This document shows positions 15,139-19,608 of a DNA stretch of 19,608 nucleotides, in pieces. The translations under genes were made by a program, and so were the position numbers. Numbering within the stretch: position 1 is the stretch's first letter; every line of letters begins with the position of its first letter. Under the pieces are notes generated by a model. The model was not told the DNA's origin. It searched no databases and worked only from the letters and a program-made list of their open reading frames with translations. Origin of the DNA: JBDTNL01 sp039933785 (GTDB lineage: Bacteria; Acidobacteriota; Thermoanaerobaculia; Multivoradales; JAGPDF01); NCBI GenBank assembly GCA_039933785.1, contig JBDTNL010000072.1, positions 1-19,608 on the forward strand. Direction: 5' to 3'.

Positions 15139-16947
15139 CTAGCTGGCGACTACGGTGCGTTCGCGGAGCTTGTCCGCGGCGGGGGACTGCGGGGCGTAGC
15201 TCAAGATCTTCTGAATGCGCTCGGCGGCTTTCACCACGTCGCCGACGCCTTGGTAGAGCAGGATCTCGCCGTACATGGATTGGGCGAGGGTGTTGAGGCG
15301 ATCGCCCACCACCTTGGCGTAGGCGCCGGCCGGGTAGGCGCGCAGATAGTCGGCGCCGTTTTTGAGCTCGAGGTAGTTGGTCGCCAGTGTCTTCAGACGC
15401 TCGTCGCTGCGCTGCGCGAGCTCGGCGTCGTCCTTCTGCACGGCGAGCTCTTGCAGGGATGAGAGCTGATCGATCACCGGGGTCAGATTCTTGAGACCAA
15501 GCCGCGCCTTTTGACCGGATGGGGTGTCGTGGTGGCCTTGCCAGCACTTGAGATATTGGGTGACCGCGTCGGCGGGGCGGTTGAGGCGGGCGTAGGCGTC
15601 GCCCAGCATGAGCGACGCTTCCGGCGCTTCGGGGCTGTCTGGATAGTTGCTAAGGAAGGTCTCGAGGAACGAGGTCTCGAAGACGTTCGCCGTGAATACC
15701 GCCAGGGCCTTCGGATAGAGCGCCGCGGACTGGCGGTGGAGGGAGCCGATCTCGTCGTCGAGTACGCCGCGGAAGGGCGTATTCGGAGTGAGCGCCGTCA
15801 CTTCATCCATCTGCTTGCCGTACGCCTTGAGCAGGACGCCATAATTCCGCGACAGATCGGGTAGCCGGAGCTCTTTGTCGCGTTGGCGATGCAGGCGCTC
15901 GAGTCGCAGGCGCTCGGCCGTCGTTCCGATCGGATACGCGACCAGCGCTTCGCGTTGCACCAACAACATCAGCGACATTTCTTGGTCCAGCTCAGGGCGC
16001 TCGACCGGCATGCCGCCGGGCGCTGGCGGGGGCATGCGATCGGGACGATCCCCTGAGCCATGCTTGGGGGGCTCGGGGCGATAGGCGAGCAGTACGTTTT
16101 GCGTCGATTGGCGCAGGGCGTCCGCCGGCCGCGGTGACTGCGGCTTGAGCTCGACGCCGCGGGCTTGGGCCGCCACCACGCGCGCATCGAAGAACGGGTG
16201 GGTCTGCCAGTAACCGTACTTCTTGTCCTCGGGCAGCCTCGCCTGCATCAAGGCGAAGAGATCCTTGGCGCCCATGGGGCTGAAGCCCGCGCCGGCGGCA
16301 AATTGCTGGCCGGCCTCGTCGGCTTGGTCCTCGAATTCTCGGCTGTAGCTGCGCAGGAGCAACTCGCTCAGTACCAGGCCGGCGGCGGCCGTGCCCTGGA
16401 TCAGATTCCCCGAGCGCTGGGCGCTGCCGTAGCCATAGGGGTCGTAGTTGCGGTTGTTCTGCGCGCCACGTTCGGCGGAGATCATCACGCCGATCAAGGC
16501 GGCTTGGCTGAGCACGTTGAGCAGGGTCGAGCGGCGGTCCATCTTGATGCCGTGTTCGAGCACCACGTGACCGAGCTCGTGGCCGAGCAAGCAGGCCACC
16601 ATGTCGTCGGTCAGACCCATCTCGAGCATGCCGCGGGTGACGAAAATCTGTCCGCCGGGCAACGCGAAGGCGTTGGGCTCGGCCATGTCCGCAAGGTAGA
16701 ACGTGATCGGCATCTTGGTGTAGCCCGAGGCTTGCACCAGGCGATAGCCGATGTCGGCGATGCGACGCATCTCGACCGGGTTGTCCCAGGAGCCGTACTC
16801 GTTCAGGGCTTCCTGCGCCGCTTGCAGGCTCTTGCCGAAGAGATCGGGGTTGCTGATTGCCTGGGCGGAGGCGGTGGACGACCCCACCGTCGCCGAACCG
16901 ACAAGAAGAGCGAGGACGAAGGCGACGATTCGGCGTGGCGTACCCAT
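15139..16947 (-). CDS. M48-family zinc metalloprotease with helical-repeat C-terminus (BepA-like)
   Basis: A 602-residue secreted or periplasmic protein. It has a signal peptide (about 1-28, possible cleavage after ASA) and an M48 domain at about 35-265 with the zinc motif HELGH (123-127), the downstream SREFEDQAD (202-210) supplying the third ligand Glu206, and the family motif THPFFDAR (249-256). A Pro-rich linker (about 265-320) follows. The C-terminal half is helical and contains TPR-like units (for example SLMLGDAYARLNRPADAVTQ). The layout matches BepA/YfgC-type proteases that act on outer-membrane assembly, but here it is longer (BepA is about 490 residues). It is transcribed separately from the operon, which starts 91 bp downstream. 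No ribosome binding site precedes the ATG. Confidence 0.9.
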   Translation of the reverse strand: MGTPRRIVAFVLALLVGSATVGSSTASAQAISNPDLFGKSLQAAQEALNEYGSWDNPVEMRRIADIGYRLVQASGYTKMPITFYLADMAEPNAFALPGGQIFVTRGMLEMGLTDDMVACLLGHELGHVVLEHGIKMDRRSTLLNVLSQAALIGVMISAERGAQNNRNYDPYGYGSAQRSGNLIQGTAAAGLVLSELLLRSYSREFEDQADEAGQQFAAGAGFSPMGAKDLFALMQARLPEDKKYGYWQTHPFFDARVVAAQARGVELKPQSPRPADALRQSTQNVLLAYRPEPPKHGSGDRPDRMPPPAPGGMPVERPELDQEMSLMLLVQREALVAYPIGTTAERLRLERLHRQRDKELRLPDLSRNYGVLLKAYGKQMDEVTALTPNTPFRGVLDDEIGSLHRQSAALYPKALAVFTANVFETSFLETFLSNYPDSPEAPEASLMLGDAYARLNRPADAVTQYLKCWQGHHDTPSGQKARLGLKNLTPVIDQLSSLQELAVQKDDAELAQRSDERLKTLATNYLELKNGADYLRAYPAGAYAKVVGDRLNTLAQSMYGEILLYQGVGDVVKAAERIQKILSYAPQSPAADKLRERTVVAS

Positions 16948-16957
16948 GCGACGATTT

Positions 16958-16966
16958 ACTGTAGCA
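16958..16966 (-). promoter_or_regulatory. Candidate extended -10 promoter of the metalloprotease gene
   Basis: TGCTACAGT on the minus strand is an extended -10 element (TGn plus a 4/6 match to TATAAT). It is only 10 nt before ATG 16947, which would again give a very short or leaderless transcript. No good -35 box is visible. Confidence 0.35.
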
Positions 16967-17032
16967 GGAAGCGTGCCCGGTCACCGGCCGGGAGCGTGCG
17001 TCGGCCGCGCGAACTTGCTAGCGTTGCCGGTC

Positions 17033-17326
17033 ATGAGTGAGCTCTCGATCGAAGTGCCCACCTCCGCGACCTCGATGGCCGAGTTGAAGCCGCGCATCGA
17101 CGCGGCATTGCAGAAGGAATTCCCGGGCGGCATGCTCCAGCGGCGCTGGGAAGGCGAGGTCCTCCATCTTTCTGGCCCCGGTGCCAAGGGCAGCATCACG
17201 TTCCAGGAGGGAACTCTGTTCGCGCAGGCGGAGCTCAGCCCGCCGGCCAGCATGATGCGCGGCTTGATCGAACAGAAGATCGGGTCCGCTATCCGGAACG
17301 CTACCGCGCCGGACGGCACGGCTTAG
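17033..17326 (+). CDS. Polyhydroxyalkanoate-system (PHA_gran_rgn-like) small protein
   Basis: A 97-residue protein with the pattern of the putative polyhydroxyalkanoic acid system family: an N-terminal beta strand (SELSIEVP), a helix (MAELKPRIDAALQKEF, about 15-30), then RRWEGEVLHLSGPGAKGSIT (37-56) and a beta strand with the helix RGLIEQKIGSAI (about 76-87). Length is slightly above the usual size of about 90 residues. The role in that family is unproven, but it is linked to PHA granules or acyl-CoA metabolism. It is divergent from the protease gene, and the fatty-acid thiolase gene follows on the same strand after 213 bp containing a large hairpin. The start ATG 17033 gives a protein beginning MSELS; longer in-frame forms would overlap the divergent promoter region. 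Confidence 0.6.
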   Translation: MSELSIEVPTSATSMAELKPRIDAALQKEFPGGMLQRRWEGEVLHLSGPGAKGSITFQEGTLFAQAELSPPASMMRGLIEQKIGSAIRNATAPDGTA

Positions 17327-17375
17327 GGTCAACTCCGCCGTCCCAGAAAAGTGTCGCCACTGTCGCCTGGCGTGG

Positions 17376-17457
17376 CGCTCCGGTGGCGTCCTGGTTTGGA
17401 CTCCCTACGCAGCGGGGATTACGCTTCGGGAGTCCAAACCAGGACGCCACCGGAGCG
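17376..17457. repeat. Perfect 30-bp inverted repeat with 22-nt loop
   Basis: The arms 17376-17405 and 17428-17457 are exact reverse complements over 30 bp, including CGTCCTGGTTTGGACTCCC in the left arm. The loop 17406-17427 reads TACGCAGCGGGG then ATTACGCTTC. There is no T-run after the stem, so it is not a standard intrinsic terminator. A small competing stem CGCCAC/GTGGCG (17355-17360/17372-17377) lies just upstream and overlaps the start of the left arm. It lies between the PHA-type gene and the thiolase gene, about 80 bp before the latter. It may be a miniature inverted-repeat element or a structured leader. Confidence 0.9.
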
Positions 17458-17539
17458 GGGAAGGTTATGCCGCACTGCGGCGCAGAATTGAGTAGACTTT
17501 GCGCTCAACCATGACGCATTTCCGTGCTTGGAGCCTTTG

Positions 17540-18973
17540 ATGGCCGATCAGACCCCATCGTTTCCGTTGCCGCCTGCCAATCGCTCCACGCTGCGCGAGG
17601 AGATCGGAGAGCGCGCCGACACGGTGTGGACTCGCGGGCCGGGAGCGCCGCCGATCGTACCGCCGCGTTCGCCGCGCGTGCACCTGCGGGGTCCGCATGG
17701 GCGAGTCGCCATCATCGACGGCTGTCGCACACCGTTCTGTAAGAGCGGGAGCGTTCTGCGCGACATGGATGTGGTCGACCTCGCGGGGGTCGCGGCCGGC
17801 CACCTGGTGGGTCGCACGATCGATCCCAAGGAGATCGACCTGTCGATTTTCGGCGTCGTGATCCCGGCGCTCGCGGCGCCGAATCTCGGACGGGAAGTGG
17901 TGTTCCGGGCGTCGCTCCCGATGCGCATTCCCGGCACGACGGTCAATCTCGCTTGTGCCTCGTCGAATCGAGCCATCACGTTTGGGGCCGAGGCCATCCT
18001 GGCGGGCGAAGCCGACGTCGTCCTCTGCGGCGGCGCCGAATCGCTCTCCAACGTGCCGCTGACCTTCGGCAGACGCGCCGCGCGCCGCTTCATGGAGCTC
18101 GCCAAGGCGAAAACGCTCGGCCAGCGCCTCGGCCTGATCTCGGGCTTCCGGCCGCGCGACTTCGTACCGATAGCGCCGGCGATCGCCGAGTACACGACCG
18201 GAATGACCATGGGCCAAGCGTGCGAGAAGATGGCCAAGGAGAACGACGTCTCTCGCCGGGCGCAGGACGAGGTCGCCTTGATGTCGCACCAGCGCGCCGC
18301 GCATTCCCAGGCCGCAGGCTGGTTCGACGGGCAGATCATGCCGACGTTCGCGCCCCCGGCGTACGACACCGCGGTGCTCGCCGACAACGGCGTGCGCGGA
18401 GACTCCAACCTCGAGGCGCTCGCCAAGCTGCCACCGGTGTTCGATCGCCGCTACGGCACCCTGACCGCAGGAAACTCCAGTCCGCTCACCGACGGCGGTG
18501 CTGCGGTGCTGCTGATGAGCGAGGAGAAGGCCAAGGCGCTCGGCCTGCAGCCGCTCGGCTACATACGCTCGTGGGCCTTTGCGGCGCTCGACCCTGGTTC
18601 GCAGCTTCTGCAGGGCCCCGCGTACGCCGCGCCGGTCGCGATGGAACGCGCCGGCGTGGTGCTCAAGAACCTCGATCTGATCGAGATGCACGAGGCGTTC
18701 GCGGCGCAGGTGGTGTCGAATCTCAAGGGCTTCGCCTCGAAGAAGTTCGCCTCCGAAGAGCTCGGCCGGCCCTCACCGATCGGTGAAGTGGATCTCGACC
18801 GCCTGAACGTCACGGGAGGTTCGATCGCGATCGGCCATCCCTTCGGCGCCACGGGCTCGCGAGTGACCATCCAGCTCCTGCAGGAACTGCGCCGGCGCGG
18901 TCTGGGCATGGGCCTGATGACCGTGTGCGCCGCGGGCGGCGTGGGCTTCGCGATGGTCGTCGAACGCGAGTAG
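17540..18973 (+). CDS. fadI: Acetyl-CoA C-acyltransferase, FadI type (3-ketoacyl-CoA thiolase)
   Basis: A 477-residue thiolase that cleaves 3-ketoacyl-CoA to acetyl-CoA and a shortened acyl-CoA in beta-oxidation. The nucleophile is Cys139 in VNLACASS (135-142). The HEAF motif EMHEAFAAQ (382-390, His384) marks the FadI/mitochondrial trifunctional beta-subunit group rather than the FadA group with NEAF. His433 in GGSIAIGHPFGATGSR (426-441) and Cys463 in CAAGG complete the site. SSPLTDGGAAVLL and IAEYTTGMTMG are also characteristic. The N-terminus is about 40-45 residues longer than in enteric FadI (about 436 residues) and is Pro/Arg-rich. ATG 17540 has GGAG 6 nt upstream (17530-17533). The CoA-transferase gene follows after 27 nt, probably in the same operon. 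No FadJ partner is in the window. Confidence 0.92.
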   Translation: MADQTPSFPLPPANRSTLREEIGERADTVWTRGPGAPPIVPPRSPRVHLRGPHGRVAIIDGCRTPFCKSGSVLRDMDVVDLAGVAAGHLVGRTIDPKEIDLSIFGVVIPALAAPNLGREVVFRASLPMRIPGTTVNLACASSNRAITFGAEAILAGEADVVLCGGAESLSNVPLTFGRRAARRFMELAKAKTLGQRLGLISGFRPRDFVPIAPAIAEYTTGMTMGQACEKMAKENDVSRRAQDEVALMSHQRAAHSQAAGWFDGQIMPTFAPPAYDTAVLADNGVRGDSNLEALAKLPPVFDRRYGTLTAGNSSPLTDGGAAVLLMSEEKAKALGLQPLGYIRSWAFAALDPGSQLLQGPAYAAPVAMERAGVVLKNLDLIEMHEAFAAQVVSNLKGFASKKFASEELGRPSPIGEVDLDRLNVTGGSIAIGHPFGATGSRVTIQLLQELRRRGLGMGLMTVCAAGGVGFAMVVERE

Positions 18974-19000
18974 GCGTTCACTGCGAGCTCTGACCGAGCG

Positions 19001-19608
19001 ATGACGACGAGACCTCTGTCCGATCTGCTGGTCGTCGATCTCAGCCGGTATCTGCCGGGACCCTACGCGTCACGCCTTTTGCGCGATCTCGGCGCGCGAG
19101 TAATCAAAGTCGAAGAACCGTTGGACGGCGACCCGGTGCGTGCCGCGCCGCCGCTCACTCATCAGGGCGGCGAGCCGGGGAGCGCGCTCGCGGAGCTCCT
19201 CTTAGCGGGAATCGAAAGCGTGGCGCTCGACCTCAAGAAGAGCGGTGGTCGAGATGTCCTGCTCGCGCTGCTCGAACGCGCCGACGTGCTCCTGGAGAGT
19301 TTCCGCCCGGGAACGCTGGCTCGCTTCGACCTGGCGCCCGAGGTGTTGCGTCAGCGATTACCGCGCTTGATCATCTGCTCGATCAGCGGCTACGGCCAGG
19401 ACGGACCGCAGGCGCCGCGCTCTGGGCACGACCTGACGTATCAGGCGCTCTCGGGCCTCCTGGCGTCGACGGCGCACATGCCATCGGCGCCGGTGGCCGA
19501 TCTGGTGGGGGCATGGAGCGCGGCGACGTCGATCCTGGCCGCCCTTCACGAACGCGACCGAACCGGTGAGGGCGTCTGGATCGACGCCGCGCTCTACGAC
19601 GCGGCCCT
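19001..19608 (+). CDS. CaiB/BaiF-family (type III) CoA-transferase, truncated by window end
   Basis: The first 202 codons of a CoA-transferase or alpha-methylacyl-CoA racemase-like protein; the gene runs off the window. Translation from ATG 19001 begins MTTRPLSDLLVVDLSRYLPG and shows the family's N-terminal nucleotide-binding pattern GPYASRLLRDLGARVIKVEE (20-39), then LLESFRPGTLARF (97-109), ISGYGQDGP (128-136), GHDLTYQALSG (142-152) and PVADLVGAW (164-172). Asp167 in the last motif aligns with the catalytic aspartate that forms the acyl anhydride. These enzymes move CoA between organic acids or invert 2-methyl-branched acyl-CoA. The adjacent thiolase gene suggests branched-chain or other fatty-acid breakdown. 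About half of the protein is missing, so transferase and racemase cannot be separated. No clear ribosome binding site precedes the ATG. Confidence 0.88.
   Translation, partial: MTTRPLSDLLVVDLSRYLPGPYASRLLRDLGARVIKVEEPLDGDPVRAAPPLTHQGGEPGSALAELLLAGIESVALDLKKSGGRDVLLALLERADVLLESFRPGTLARFDLAPEVLRQRLPRLIICSISGYGQDGPQAPRSGHDLTYQALSGLLASTAHMPSAPVADLVGAWSAATSILAALHERDRTGEGVWIDAALYDAA

Noticed and set aside
17465..17498. A sigma-70-like promoter before the thiolase gene (TAGACT as -10)
   Set aside because: The -10 is a 4/6 match but no acceptable -35 lies at the right distance, so the evidence is too weak to list.
19493..19520. Loss of the catalytic Asp in the CoA-transferase
   Set aside because: Aligning to the longer racemase form put Ala at that position, but the usual family spacing to the ILAAL helix places Asp167 (PVADLVG) at the catalytic site, so it is retained.
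1..19608. tRNA, rRNA, CRISPR arrays, integrases or insertion-sequence transposases
   Set aside because: None was seen on reading both strands. The only repeats are the REP-like copies at 11-37 and 566-622 and the inverted repeat at 17376-17457.

Overview
The window is very GC-rich and densely coded. Its genes are typical of a Gram-negative, heterotrophic bacterium: an envelope adaptor lipoprotein, RND head domains, an M48 protease with a signal peptide, and long-chain fatty-acid thiolase and CoA-transferase genes. Large ABC permeases fused to beta-propeller or M1-like domains, a GntR/YtrA regulator and intergenic GGGGACAGGTT-type repeats remind me of Acidobacteriota (Thermoanaerobaculia-like) or Myxococcota/Binatia-like lineages. 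That placement is an inference; no marker gene is present.

Layout. (1) 1-645: a small DUF456 membrane protein on +, flanked by copies of a REP-like repeat. The right-hand copy forms a long hairpin between convergent transcription units. (2) 646-15085: one minus-strand operon of about 14.4 kb, transcribed from right to left. Its order is a GntR/YtrA-type repressor, a YtrB-like ABC ATPase, an ABC-2 permease with a C-terminal beta-propeller, a second ABC ATPase, an ABC-2 permease with a degenerate M1-peptidase-like domain, a small ABC-2 permease, an HlyD/RND-type adaptor lipoprotein, a single-pass protein consisting of RND periplasmic head domains, and finally a 1319-residue RND permease fused to an ABC ATPase. 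Six of the eight junctions are ATGA/GTGA overlaps; a seventh offers the same overlap as an alternative start. A palindrome over the predicted -10 box ahead of the regulator suggests autorepression. (3) 15139-16947: an M48 metalloprotease with a helical repeat tail, on minus. (4) 17033-19608: a small polyhydroxyalkanoate-granule-type protein, a perfect 30-bp inverted repeat, a FadI-type thiolase and the start of a CaiB/BaiF CoA-transferase, all on +.

The main discovery candidate is the operon. It resembles a Ytr-type, envelope-stress ABC operon grafted onto a tripartite efflux module. The RND protein has lost the TM4 aspartates that drive proton antiport and carries its own complete ABC ATPase, which closely resembles the separate ATPase at 10856-11809. 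My inference is an ATP-driven, RND-shaped envelope machine: one full-length RND subunit plus one head-only RND subunit, joined to an adaptor lipoprotein and to one or two ABC-2 permease pairs. No outer-membrane TolC-like gene is present, so that partner would have to be encoded elsewhere.
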